A stretch of 64,000 nt of DNA from Roseospira marina (GTDB lineage: Bacteria; Pseudomonadota; Alphaproteobacteria; Rhodospirillales; Rhodospirillaceae): NCBI RefSeq assembly GCF_014197855.1, contig NZ_JACIGJ010000017.1:1-64000 (forward strand), read 5' to 3'. Shown piece after piece: positions 50,628 through 58,950 of the stretch. The notes under the pieces were generated by a model. The model was not told where the DNA came from and did no database searches. It was given only the letters and a program-made list of their open reading frames with translations. Position 1 is the first letter of the stretch. Each line of letters starts with the position of its first letter. A program made the position numbers and the translations under genes.

Positions 50628-51314
50628 ATGAGGCCGGTCCATCCCGATCTGATTGAGGCGCTCGGTCTTCTCAGACGTCTCGCCGAATTTTGTCCTGTGG
50701 TTATTGGAACGCCACCTCTGGGCATCGCGACGGAGTCAAGTGATATCGACGTCGCGTGTTCAACACAGGATCTCGGGCATTTCGCCGATGTTGCACGAGA
50801 CCATTTTGGACATATGGAGTCCTTCTCGCTTCGCACGGCGCGGCATCTCCCCGATCCCGCAGTGATCGCATCATTCTTGGCCATGGAATGGGAGATTGAA
50901 CTGTTCTGCCAACGGCTCGCAACGGAGGATCAGTGGGGCGTTCGCCATTTTCGCATCGAAGAACGACTTCTGAGATTGGGCCCGCAGCTGAGAGAGCCGG
51001 TTGTGCGTTTGAAGCAGGACGGCCTGAAAACGGAGCCTGCGTTTGCTAGGATTCTGGCGCTCCCCGGCGATCCTTACGAGGCGCTTCTTGGGTTGGAAAC
51101 TCTGGCCGATGACGATCTTCGCACGATGATTGAGATGGCCCAGGTGCCGGGATGCACCGATCCGCAATGCGATGCGGGCTTCTTCAGCGGACGCCCTCGC
51201 GTGACGGAATGTGCGAAAGATCCTGGACGGCACCCGGTCCGGGCCTATTTCGCGGAAGGTGCGGCTCAACGGCCGCCCATTGGCGGGCGATCCACCAAAA
51301 CTCGCGCGCCATGA
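50628..51314 (+). CDS. DUF4269 protein with 3' end replaced by IS256 sequence
   Basis: Residues 1-175 match the DUF4269 family (nucleotidyltransferase-like). VVIGTPPLGIATESSDIDVAC is the core, followed by FLAMEWEIELFCQRLATEDQWGVRHFRIEERLL and KTEPAFARILALPGDPYEALL. The function is unproven. From about codon 180 (base 51165) the DNA is the end of an IS256 element read in another frame, so the last 45-50 residues are not native. The native stop has probably been lost, but the core looks complete. The start at 50628 fits the family. Confidence 0.75.
   Translation: MRPVHPDLIEALGLLRRLAEFCPVVIGTPPLGIATESSDIDVACSTQDLGHFADVARDHFGHMESFSLRTARHLPDPAVIASFLAMEWEIELFCQRLATEDQWGVRHFRIEERLLRLGPQLREPVVRLKQDGLKTEPAFARILALPGDPYEALLGLETLADDDLRTMIEMAQVPGCTDPQCDAGFFSGRPRVTECAKDPGRHPVRAYFAEGAAQRPPIGGRSTKTRAP
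51165..51230 (+). mobile_element. IS256 3'-end remnant
   Basis: From ATG at 51172 the bases encode MRASSADALA and stop, against MRASSSGAVA and stop at the end of the transposase at 10819. The following AATGTGCGAAAGATCCTGGACGG (51208-51230, given here as AATGTGCGAAAG plus ATCCTGGACGG) is identical to the reverse complement of 10793-10815. It is thus the last dozen codons and terminal repeat of a relative of the IS256 copy at 10794-12097. Confidence 0.82.
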
Positions 51315-51386
51315 TCCAAACCCTGCCGTTTCTTCCCTTGAATCACGGCACGCACACTATCTCCATGCCTTAATTGGGTTTTGACC

Positions 51387-52460
51387 CTAGAGCAACGGAT
51401 GCGTGGGGCGCTGCACGGCGGCCAGAAACAGCACCAGTCCAAGGCCGAAAATAACGCTACCGCCGGCCAGCCCGAGAAGGCGTCGCCACCAGAAGGCGCG
51501 GCCGGCGTGCGGCTGCGGCACGGCCGTCTTGCCGAGAGTGCTGGCCACGGCCGCCAACACGGACACGGTCAACGCGGTTCCCAGACCCATGCACAGGGCC
51601 GCCGCGACCCCGGCGGCCCACAGCCCCACACTGAAGCTGAGGATCAGCACCAGGATGGCCCCCGTGCAGGGGCGCAGGCCGATGGCGACGGCCAGGGCTG
51701 CGATCTGCCGCCACGACCCGGCCTCAGTCACTTGATCCGGTGTCGGCATGTGGGCATGGCCGCACCCACAGCCCTCGCCGTGGTCGTGTCGGCCGTGGTG
51801 TCCATGATCGTGATGATGATGGGGTTCACGTGAGAGGTCCGGCGCGGACGGTGCGTGTGGGGGCTCCGTGCCCGATGGCGACGACGCCCCCGTGCGGCCG
51901 CCGACCCACGCCTTGAGCCACGGCCAAACCGCCCGCAAGGCGACCCAGCCTCCCAGCCCGGCGATGACGGCGTAGCTGGCGGGTTCCAGATAGCGGTCTC
52001 CCGCCTGCGTCGCCCATCGGGCGCCGCCGTGGATCAGCAGGAAGGCCGCAGACACCAGCGTGATCGCGCTCAGGGCCTGCACCAACCCCGCAGCCAGCGA
52101 CAGGATCACCGCCCGCCGCACCTGACGCAGATTGGCGGCGGCATAGGTGCCGATGACGGCCTTGCCATGGCCTGGTCCCACGGCGTGCAGAACCCCGTAC
52201 AGAAAGCTCAGCCCGGCCAGAGTCAACGCCGCCGTTCCCGGATGCTCCTCGCGCAGGGCCAGAACCGCGTCCTTCAAGGCCAGTTGGTACTCGCCCTGGA
52301 CGGTTCGGACCCACGTCAAAGCAGCCGACGCCCAGCCCGGGGGCAGCAGAACCAGCCCAAGACCCGCCGCCAGAGCGAGGCCGAGGACCAGAAGAAGACC
52401 CCATGGGGCCCGGCGACCGATCCGTCCGGCCGATGCGTTCACGGACACGTCACTCTCCAT
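51387..52460 (-). CDS. NicO-type nickel/cobalt (RcnA-like) transporter
   Basis: The membrane protein has 357 residues. FLYGVLHAVGPGHGKAVIGTYA carries the HAxGPGHGK motif of the NicO family. IGLRPCTGAILVLILSFSVGLW is the second signature. A cytoplasmic loop at about 213-240 is very rich in His, Asp and Cys and could bind metal. NicO members import or export Ni/Co. The start overlaps the end of the DUF1007 gene by 22 bases. Direction of transport is not clear, but DUF1007 partners are common with uptake-type systems. Confidence 0.85.
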   Translation of the reverse strand: MESDVSVNASAGRIGRRAPWGLLLVLGLALAAGLGLVLLPPGWASAALTWVRTVQGEYQLALKDAVLALREEHPGTAALTLAGLSFLYGVLHAVGPGHGKAVIGTYAAANLRQVRRAVILSLAAGLVQALSAITLVSAAFLLIHGGARWATQAGDRYLEPASYAVIAGLGGWVALRAVWPWLKAWVGGRTGASSPSGTEPPHAPSAPDLSREPHHHHDHGHHGRHDHGEGCGCGHAHMPTPDQVTEAGSWRQIAALAVAIGLRPCTGAILVLILSFSVGLWAAGVAAALCMGLGTALTVSVLAAVASTLGKTAVPQPHAGRAFWWRRLLGLAGGSVIFGLGLVLFLAAVQRPTHPLL

Positions 52461-53080
52461 ATCTCCGCATAGGCGTATCCGATCCCGTCCTCGCCGGGCT
52501 CGACGACGACGGACTGGTACGCATCGGACAAAACCATGAAATTCGGCTGCTCCGGCGCGGGCGACCGGGTGACGGAGCAGGCGGCATCGGACGGACGCAG
52601 GGTCACGGCGCGGTCCTCCGGGACCGCGATGTCGATGTAGTAGGTTGGGTCGTACAGCCGAAGCTCCACGGTCTCGGCGATGGGGTCCACGGGCCGCGTC
52701 AAGGGCAGTGTAAACGCATAAATCAGGCGGCCGTCGCGCCAGTGGGCGTCATAGGCTTCGACGGGACCGAAGGTCTGCCGGATGCCGTCCGCCCGCAGGT
52801 CGGTGAAGTACAGCCACGGCACCAGATTGTGTACGGCCTCGGTCACGAGGGGCCGCAGATCGGCGGAGGTCCGCCCCTCCACGGCGATCACCGTATCTTC
52901 GGAATACAGCTCGTCGAAGGTCCAGGTGACGTCCAGGGCGGTGATCTGCCCGGCCGGCCCAAGGACCACGGTCGCGTCGGCATCGATCCACACATGTGGA
53001 TGGGCCTCGGCCGGTCCGGCGGTCCACAGAACTCCCACGAGAGCGACCCCTTTGAGGGCGAGCCGGGCCAACCCTCTCAT
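52439..53080 (-). CDS. DUF1007 periplasmic metal-associated protein
   Basis: The protein has 213 residues. An N-terminal signal peptide ends at AEA, followed by the family hallmark HPHVWIDADATVVLG at the mature N-terminus, a likely metal site (HPH). TALDVTWTFDELYSE and TYYIDIAVPEDRAVTL are also typical. Two Cys near the C-terminus may pair. The ATG at 53080 has CGGAGGATC nine bases upstream. It is coupled to the NicO gene and probably presents or senses nickel, cobalt or zinc for that transporter; the role is inferred. Confidence 0.83.
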   Translation of the reverse strand: MRGLARLALKGVALVGVLWTAGPAEAHPHVWIDADATVVLGPAGQITALDVTWTFDELYSEDTVIAVEGRTSADLRPLVTEAVHNLVPWLYFTDLRADGIRQTFGPVEAYDAHWRDGRLIYAFTLPLTRPVDPIAETVELRLYDPTYYIDIAVPEDRAVTLRPSDAACSVTRSPAPEQPNFMVLSDAYQSVVVEPGEDGIGYAYAEIWRVTCP

Positions 53081-53419
53081 GGCGCGATCCTCCGATACAG
53101 ACGAGATCCGCACCATGCCCGAGACGGCGGCCGTTTGGCAATCCGCTGGGAGCCCGGTGGTACGCTGGGCCGGCCAAGGCGAGCCCTCACCTGCGTTCTC
53201 CAAATTCGAACGCGGCCAGGGGCTTCCGTGGCGCGTCAATGGCCAGGGGGCGCGTCGACCCGGGACTGGATTTTGAGGAACGAGATGTGCGATGACCCTA
53301 GCGTGAACGCGCCACCCGGTATGATCGTTTGGCCCCCAGGATGAAAAGGGGCAGATGCCCTGCCGCGCGCGGCGCGTTGTTCACGAACAGATTGTGTTCA
53401 CCGATTGGATGAGGTCGCC
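53081..53419. other. Divergent intergenic region before the MetE-like gene
   Basis: No gene is seen. GAACA-GATTG-TGTTC (53389-53403) is a short dyad 17 bases before the MetE-like start and could be an operator. A cobalamin riboswitch was looked for on the minus strand; no convincing B12 box was found. Confidence 0.35.
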
Positions 53420-54541
53420 ATGACTGCTCTGCCCCCGTCTCGTGCCGATCATGTGGGATCTCTTCTGCGTCCGGCCGCCGTCAAGGAGGCCCGTCAGCGG
53501 GTCTTTCAGGACAAGACCCTGACGCCCGACGCCCTGAAGGCCATAGAGGACGAGGCGATCACCGCCGTGATCCGCCTTCAGGAAGAGGTCGGGCTGAAGG
53601 TCGTGACGGACGGCGAGATCCGCCGCTCCTTCTGGCACTACGACTTCATGGGCGGACTGACGGGCCTGGATTTGGTGGAGCGCTCGCCTGAAGAGGGAAT
53701 GCCGTTCCATGGCGTCACCCTGCGGCCCGTGTTCCCGACCATTTCCGAACGACTGGCGTTCCCGGACGACCACCCGATGCTGGATCACTTCCGGTTCGTG
53801 GCCGCCACCACCACCGTCACGCCGAAGATCTCCATTCCCGGACCGAGCTGCTGCCACTTCCGCACCGCGAAGGCGGACATCGCCGTTCCGGAGTACGTGA
53901 ACGACCCCGAGGTCTTTTTCGCCGACCTGGCGCAGACCTATGCCACGGCCGTCCGAAAGTTTTATGAGGCCGGCTGTCGGTACCTGCAGATGGACGATAT
54001 TTTCTTTGCCTATCTCTGCGATCCGAAGCACCGCCAGCAGAAGGAACAGGAGGGGTTCGATCCGGACTGGCTGATCGGCAAATACGCCGAGGTCATGCAG
54101 GCGGCGATCAAGGATCGGCCCGACGATATGCTGATCGGCATGCATCTGTGCCGGGGTAACTATCGCTCCACCTGGGCGGCGGACGGGGCCTATGATTTGG
54201 TCGCCGACACGGTGTTCAACCGCACGGGCGTGGACCTGTTCTTCATGGAGTACGATACGGATCGCGCCGGTGGGCTGGATGCGTTGCGGTTCCTGGCGAA
54301 GGGCACCCAGCGTGTCTATCCCGGGTTCATCACCACCAAGACGCCGGAGCTGGAGAGCGTGGACGCCCTGAAGCGCAAGGTCGATGAGGCGGCGACCTAT
54401 GTCGACCTCGATCAGATGGGCATCGCGCCGCAGTGCGGATTCGCCTCGACCGAGGAAGGCAACGCCCTGACCGAGGACGATCAGAAGCGCAAACTGGAAC
54501 TGGTCGTCAAAACGGCGGAGGCCATCTGGGGTTCGGCCTGA
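53420..54541 (+). CDS. MetE-like (cobalamin-independent) methyltransferase, C-terminal-domain type
   Basis: The protein has 373 residues and corresponds to the catalytic half of MetE. RADHVGSLLRP starts the barrel, and GLKVVTDGEIRRSFWHYDF binds folate. Zinc ligands are visible in IGMHLCRGNY (His, Cys), FFMEYD (Glu) and IAPQCGFAS (Cys). Stand-alone members transfer methyl groups from folate or corrinoid donors to thiols; the acceptor is unknown. The ATG at 53420 is chosen over one five codons upstream because GAGG lies nine bases ahead of it. Confidence 0.88.
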   Translation: MTALPPSRADHVGSLLRPAAVKEARQRVFQDKTLTPDALKAIEDEAITAVIRLQEEVGLKVVTDGEIRRSFWHYDFMGGLTGLDLVERSPEEGMPFHGVTLRPVFPTISERLAFPDDHPMLDHFRFVAATTTVTPKISIPGPSCCHFRTAKADIAVPEYVNDPEVFFADLAQTYATAVRKFYEAGCRYLQMDDIFFAYLCDPKHRQQKEQEGFDPDWLIGKYAEVMQAAIKDRPDDMLIGMHLCRGNYRSTWAADGAYDLVADTVFNRTGVDLFFMEYDTDRAGGLDALRFLAKGTQRVYPGFITTKTPELESVDALKRKVDEAATYVDLDQMGIAPQCGFASTEEGNALTEDDQKRKLELVVKTAEAIWGSA

Positions 54542-54688
54542 TCCGAACGGACCGGCGACAAGGCGGGCCGATAACGGGGCGCGGTTCACCGCGCCCCCCG
54601 TGCTTATTGCATCCTCGGCGCCCGCGTGGTCCTGAGGGCTTCGCCGACGGATTGGCCGTTGGCGTCGTCACCCATCTGGGGGGGGCCG

Positions 54689-55018
54689 ATGGGAACTGTT
54701 CCCGCCTACGTCCTGGCGGCCTTTGCCGAGATCGCCGGATGCTTCGCCTTCTGGGCCTGGTTGCGCCTGGACAAGACGCCCCTGTGGCTGGGTCCCGGGC
54801 TGGCCAGCCTTGCCCTGTTCGCCTGGACCTTGACCCGGGTGGACGCGGATTTGGCGGGGCGCGCCTACGCCGCGTATGGTGGGATCTACATCGTGGCATC
54901 GCTGGTCTGGATGTGGGGCGTCGAAGGCAGCCGCCCGGATCGGTGGGATGTGGCGGGCGCGATCCTGTGTGTCTGCGGCGCCGGGGTCATCCTGTTCGGG
55001 CCGCGCGGCGGCGAATAG
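54689..55018 (+). CDS. YnfA/UPF0060 small membrane protein
   Basis: The protein has 109 residues and four helices. It has the family pattern [20 protein letters not shown], then [47 protein letters not shown]. It is distantly related to small multidrug exporters, but its function is not established. The ATG at 54689 follows GGGGGG, a serviceable ribosome site. It lies just upstream of a convergent MerR regulator. Confidence 0.85.
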   Translation: MGTVPAYVLAAFAEIAGCFAFWAWLRLDKTPLWLGPGLASLALFAWTLTRVDADLAGRAYAAYGGIYIVASLVWMWGVEGSRPDRWDVAGAILCVCGAGVILFGPRGGE

Positions 55019-55084
55019 GTGGCCGTCCGCCGATCACGATCGGAGCCCGCGCGGCCTGACGCGAGACGCGGCCCCCGCCGTCGT

Positions 55085-55492
55085 TCAGTCCGGCGTGATC
55101 GCGTCCAGAATGCGGCAGTTCGAGATCGTGCCGCCGCCGTGGCACGACGTGGAGATCCGGCGCAGTTCCACCGCCAGCGCCTGCAGGTCCGCGATCTTTT
55201 TCTCAACCTCGGCCAGATGCGCGGCCGTGATTTGGTTGACCTCGTCGCAGGGGCGCTCCGTCTCCGACGACAGGTCGAGCAGTTCCCGAATATCGCCCAG
55301 CGAGAACCCGAGATCCCGGCACCGTCGGATGAACCGAAGACGGTCCAATGCGGCCGTATCGTACCGTCGGTAGTTCGCCTCGCTCCGGCCCGGCGGGGCG
55401 ATCAGACCGATCGTCTCGTAGTATCGGATGGTGACCACCTTGGTGCCGGTCGCGCGCGCGAGGTCGCCGATCTTGAAGTCTGCGCCGGACAT
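55085..55492 (-). CDS. MerR-family metal-responsive regulator
   Basis: The protein has 135 residues. The winged helix reads KIGDLARATGTKVVTIRYYE, then NYRRYDTAALDRLRFIRRCRDLGFSL. A dimerisation helix follows, and the C-terminal metal loop CHGGGTISNC, with Cys also in ERPCDEVN, is the ZntR/CadR/PbrR pattern for divalent metals (Cd, Pb, Zn). It is divergent from a CDF-like transporter, and a promoter with a 19-bp spacer over a CTATAG dyad lies between, which is the classical MerR target. Confidence 0.9.
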   Translation of the reverse strand: MSGADFKIGDLARATGTKVVTIRYYETIGLIAPPGRSEANYRRYDTAALDRLRFIRRCRDLGFSLGDIRELLDLSSETERPCDEVNQITAAHLAEVEKKIADLQALAVELRRISTSCHGGGTISNCRILDAITPD

Positions 55493-55495
55493 GCC

Positions 55496-55526
55496 TTGAC
55501 CCTATAGCGACTATAGACCGTACGGT
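55496..55526 (+). promoter_or_regulatory. MerR-type promoter of the CDF-like transporter
   Basis: TTGACC (55496-55501) and TACGGT (55521-55526) are spaced by 19 bases. The spacer holds the dyad CTATAG-CGA-CTATAG (55502-55516). The long spacer needs MerR-protein distortion for transcription, so metal-induced expression is expected. Confidence 0.82.
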
Positions 55527-55579
55527 TGGCCGGCTTGGGCCCATCCCAAGCGTTCCGGACACCGTGGCGAGATCGTACA

Positions 55580-56224
55580 ATGGCTTGTTGTTCCAACGAT
55601 ACATGCGCTTCCAAGGCCCTGGCGTCGGGCCGCTACCGCACCGTGCTGTGGATCGTGCTTGGGATCAACGCGGTCATGTTCCTCGTCGAGATCACCGCGG
55701 GCGTCGCGGCCGGATCGGCGGCGCTTCAGGCCGACGCGCTCGACTTCTTCGCCGACGCGGCCAACTACGGCATCAGCTTGTTCGTGCTCGGCCTCAGCCT
55801 GCAGTGGCGGGCGAGCGCGGCCCTTGTAAAGGGGGCCTCGATGGGCCTGTTCGGCCTTTGGGTGATCGGCAGCGTGATCTGGCACGCCGTCCACGGCACG
55901 GTGCCTGGGTGGGGCACAATGGGCGTTGTCGGTGTGATGGCCTTGGCCGCCAACGCCGCGTGCCTTGCCCTTTTGTATGCTTGGCGCGACGGCGACGCCA
56001 ACATGCGCTCGGTCTGGATTTGCTCGCGCAACGATGTCCTCGCGAACCTGGCCGTTCTGGGCGCCGCTCTCGGGGTGTTTGGCTCCGGAACCGGCTGGCC
56101 CGACATCCTCGTGGCCGCGATCATGGCCGTGTTGGCCCTTCAGGGGGCGGTGACCATTGTCCAGCAGGCCCTGTCGGAGCTTCGCCATCACGGTCGGCCC
56201 GGTGCCCTGACCCGCGCGCGGTGA
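55580..56224 (+). CDS. CDF-like divalent cation transporter
   Basis: The protein has 214 residues and six helices. The N-terminus MACCSNDTC has three Cys that may bind metal. LQADALDFFADAANYGISL gives a DxxxD-type site in helix 2, and CSRNDVLANLAVLGAALG resembles the paired site of helix 5, where typical family members have HxxxD. The C-terminal cytosolic domain is nearly absent. It belongs to the short branch often linked to MerR regulators and probably exports Cd, Zn or Pb. The ATG at 55580 lies 54 bases into a longer open frame and fits the family start. Confidence 0.85.
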   Translation: MACCSNDTCASKALASGRYRTVLWIVLGINAVMFLVEITAGVAAGSAALQADALDFFADAANYGISLFVLGLSLQWRASAALVKGASMGLFGLWVIGSVIWHAVHGTVPGWGTMGVVGVMALAANAACLALLYAWRDGDANMRSVWICSRNDVLANLAVLGAALGVFGSGTGWPDILVAAIMAVLALQGAVTIVQQALSELRHHGRPGALTRAR

Positions 56225-56234
56225 GGCGACCCGT

Positions 56235-56615
56235 GCTGTTCGGCCCCTGTCCTCGGGCGTTCGGCGGATGACGGCAGGACCGCGTCGGTGCTGTGAAACA
56301 GCCAGACATCCCCGGGCCGAACGGCGTGCGACGGGTCCCGCCCACCGAACCCAAACAGGCTGAGACCCGTGCGCCCGAAACACAGCGTCGCGGAGGCCCC
56401 CCCTGCTCCCGTTGGGCATGGTAATCAGACGAAAGTCGCGTCTCGCTCTGGGTCACGGAGAGCTTCGGCCCAAGAGACCTGGTGCGCACCCGCAGACCGC
56501 CGTCCACCAAGGGCAGCGTGATGTCCTGCCACACCCCGGCCGGTGGCGTGAACCGGTCCAGCGTGTTCCGATCGAGCCGCAGACACACAGGCGCCGGCGA
56601 TGCAACGGCGGTCAT
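56235..56615 (-). pseudogene. AraC/PchR-like regulator, truncated and frameshifted
   Basis: The ATG at 56615 has GGAGGGGG upstream. The frame reads LDRFTPPAGVWQDITLPLVD and SVTQSETRLSSDYHA. A tract of seven G (56397-56403 on the other strand) then shifts it. In the next frame the sequence continues ASATLCFGRTGLSLFGFGGR and VRPGDVWLFHSTDAVLPSS, the sensor domain of PchR-like regulators. The HTH is missing, since the CDF gene ends there. A Fur-like palindrome TGCGAATGATTCGCA lies 74 bases upstream. Confidence 0.6.
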
Positions 56616-56688
56616 GAGCGGGTCCCCCTCCCGGTCGTCGCGCCGGGTGAGCCGGCGTCCCTTTGAGCGGGGAAGACGGCAAACTTGG

Positions 56689-56703
56689 TGCGAATGATTC
56701 GCA
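56689..56703. promoter_or_regulatory. Fur-like palindrome upstream of AraC remnant
   Basis: TGCGAAT-G-ATTCGCA is a perfect 7-1-7 dyad, the geometry of Fur sites. A related sequence (TGCGA-N5-TCGCA) stands upstream of the TonB receptor at 59981-59995. Confidence 0.6.
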
Positions 56704-56826
56704 AAAAAAGGAGGTCCGGTGTTGTTTTGGACCGGACGTCGGCACTGTCCCCGTGGACCGTGTGGCACGTGATGCCGAGACGGGGCGTTCATCAATGCCA
56801 AAAGCCGCTTGATCAACACGGATACT

Positions 56827-57765
56827 CTAATCAGCACGCTTTGGCATAAGAGGCGCGCTCGGGGCGGGAAAGTGCGCCCGCCAGTGGCGGGCGATATCCA
56901 CCCGGCGGCAGATCCAGACCGCGTCGTGACCCGCCACGTAATCCAGGAACCGACGCAGTCCCGCCAGCCGCCCGGGCCGTCCTGCGAGACGGCAATGCAG
57001 GCCCACGGACATCATGCGCGGGCGCTCCTCGCCCTCCTCGTAGAGCACATCGAAAGCGTCGCGCAGGTAGGTGTAGAACTCCTCTCCGGTGCTCAAGCCA
57101 TGGAGCGTGGCGAACTTCATGTCGTTGTTGTCGAGCGTGTAGGGAACGATGAGCTGGCTTTTCGCGCCGGCCTGTTCCCAATAAGGCAGATCGTCGGCAT
57201 AGCTGTCGGCATCGTACAGGACCTCCGTCTCCTCGGCCACCAGACGGCGGGTCTGGGGGCTGACCCGCCCCGTATACCAACCCAGCGGCTTGGCCCCTGT
57301 CACCTTCTCATGCAGGGCCAGGGCCTCCCGGATGTGGGCGCGTTCCACCGCCTCGGGGATGTTCTGATAGTCGATCCAGCGCAGACCATGGCTGGCGATC
57401 TCGTGCTCGGACTCGAGCAGGGCCGCCACCGCCTCGGGATTACGCTCCAGGGCCATGGCGACCCCATAGACTGTGACCGGCATCCGGTAGCGCTCGAATA
57501 GGCGCATCAGACGCCAGAACCCGGCGCGGGATCCGTATTCATACATACTCTCCACCTGGATGTTGCGGACACCCGGCAAGGGCGTGAGCCCCGGCACCTC
57601 CTGGAGGTAGGCCTCCGAGGCGGCATCGCCGTGGAGAACGCAGTTTTCACCCCCTTCTTCGTAGTTGATCACGATTTGCAGGGCGATCCGCGCCTGCCCC
57701 GGCCACTGGGCATGAGGCACGGTTCGACCGTAGCCGATCAGGTCGCGGGCATAGGGGGGGACCAT
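56827..57765 (-). CDS. puuE: Polysaccharide deacetylase family protein, PuuE-type allantoinase
   Basis: The protein has 312 residues and matches PuuE, the metal-independent allantoinase of purine catabolism. YGRTVPHAQWPGQARIALQ starts it, then VINYEEGGENCVLHGD, YEYGSRAGFWRLMRLFERY, EIASHGLRWIDYQ and VLYDADSYADDLPYW. Sequence SVGLHCRLAGRPGRLAGL is also family-specific. Allantoinase hydrolyses allantoin to allantoate. No other purine-degradation gene is in the window, so the assignment rests on family resemblance; other deacetylase-like substrates are possible. Confidence 0.85.
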   Translation of the reverse strand: MVPPYARDLIGYGRTVPHAQWPGQARIALQIVINYEEGGENCVLHGDAASEAYLQEVPGLTPLPGVRNIQVESMYEYGSRAGFWRLMRLFERYRMPVTVYGVAMALERNPEAVAALLESEHEIASHGLRWIDYQNIPEAVERAHIREALALHEKVTGAKPLGWYTGRVSPQTRRLVAEETEVLYDADSYADDLPYWEQAGAKSQLIVPYTLDNNDMKFATLHGLSTGEEFYTYLRDAFDVLYEEGEERPRMMSVGLHCRLAGRPGRLAGLRRFLDYVAGHDAVWICRRVDIARHWRAHFPAPSAPLMPKRAD

Positions 57766-57975
57766 CCGGGACTCCTTATGCAGGCTACAGGGCGGTGAGG
57801 AGCCGACGGCATCGCCACCGTATGCTTCGCGCCCTGCGGCGCGACGGCCGGTCGTATGACGCCATCGCGACGCACGCGCGGATCACTATTGTAGGCACTT
57901 TGCCGGGGCAATCGTCGACAATTTTCCGCGCCGCACGACCGCCCGCCGCCCGCACCGGCGCCCGCACCGGCGCCC

Positions 57976-58905
57976 ATGGGGGGCCTGATCCGGCCTCCCG
58001 CGCAGCGCAGTCGGCCCCGTGGGCGCCGTGGGCGACGGCCATTGCGCCGGCCGTCGCCGCCGACCGACGGAACAGCGATGCGCCCGTGGACTGGAGCGCC
58101 GTGGTCGACACCGCCTTCACGGACCACCACGGTTCAGCCCGGCCTGTGGGCGGGAGTGCTGATGCGGGGCCATGTGTTCTGCGCCGTCGACGGCCTGGGC
58201 GAGACGATGACGTCGCCGGCCTCCGTCATCTCGTTTCAAACCTCCCGGCCGGTGGAATTCCACCACCAGTCCCAAGACACGGGCCCCTTGTCGGCGGTCT
58301 TCATCCGTGTGAGTGAAGCCACCATCGCCGATCTGGTGGGCGACGACGGCGCCGCCACGTTCCGTCCAGCGCTGTCGCTTACGGACGCCCCGCACCCGGG
58401 CGCCACGGCGGCCCAACGCCTGTTCCTGGCCGCCAAGGCGCTGGAGTTCCTGGCCTCCGTCGCCGACGGCTGCGGTCGGTCCGGCGCACGCGGAACGTCC
58501 GGAATGTCCTTGGCCCACGATCTGGCGCCGCGTGATATCGGACGGGTGATGGAAACCCGCGACATCATCCTTGCCGACCTGAGCACCGCGCCGTCCGTTC
58601 CGGATCTGGCCCGGCGTGTCGGTTTGAATGCCCGCAAGCTGACGCGCGGTTTCGATGCGCTGTTTGGCCTGCCCGTTTACGCCTTCATCAAGAGCGCCCG
58701 CCTGGACAGCGCCAAGGCGCTGATCGAAAGCGGCGCCATGACGGTGGCCGAGGCCGCCTACGCCGTCGGCTATCACCCGGCGCACCTGTCCACGGCGTTC
58801 CGCCACCGGTTCGGTGTGACGCCTTCCGACGTGCGCCGCGCCACGCGGGTGCGGTGCGGGGTCTTTGACGGCGCGGCGATCGACACGGCGCCCGCCGGTC
58901 CGTAA
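57976..58905 (+). CDS. AraC-family regulator (PchR-like), N-terminus probably frameshifted
   Basis: Residues 45-309 are convincing. LWAGVLMRGHVFCAVDGLGET and FQTSRPVEFHHQ form the sensor domain. Two helix-turn-helix units follow, VPDLARRVGLNARKLTRGFDALFG and MTVAEAAYAVGYHPAHLSTAFRHRFGVTPSDVR. The first 45 residues are not family-like. An overlapping frame upstream reads VDWSAVVDTAFTDHHGSAR, the expected N-terminal region, so a deletion near 58140 seems to have shifted the frame. The gene may be inactive. The 210 bases before it hold nothing else recognised. Confidence 0.72.
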   Translation: MGGLIRPPAQRSRPRGRRGRRPLRRPSPPTDGTAMRPWTGAPWSTPPSRTTTVQPGLWAGVLMRGHVFCAVDGLGETMTSPASVISFQTSRPVEFHHQSQDTGPLSAVFIRVSEATIADLVGDDGAATFRPALSLTDAPHPGATAAQRLFLAAKALEFLASVADGCGRSGARGTSGMSLAHDLAPRDIGRVMETRDIILADLSTAPSVPDLARRVGLNARKLTRGFDALFGLPVYAFIKSARLDSAKALIESGAMTVAEAAYAVGYHPAHLSTAFRHRFGVTPSDVRRATRVRCGVFDGAAIDTAPAGP

Positions 58906-58950
58906 CCTATGGTCCGCACCCCATGGTCCGGACCCCACGGGCGGCCGCCA

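Noticed and set aside
53081-53419. Cobalamin riboswitch ahead of the DUF1007-NicO genes
   Set aside because: No convincing B12 box or paired core elements were found on the minus strand.
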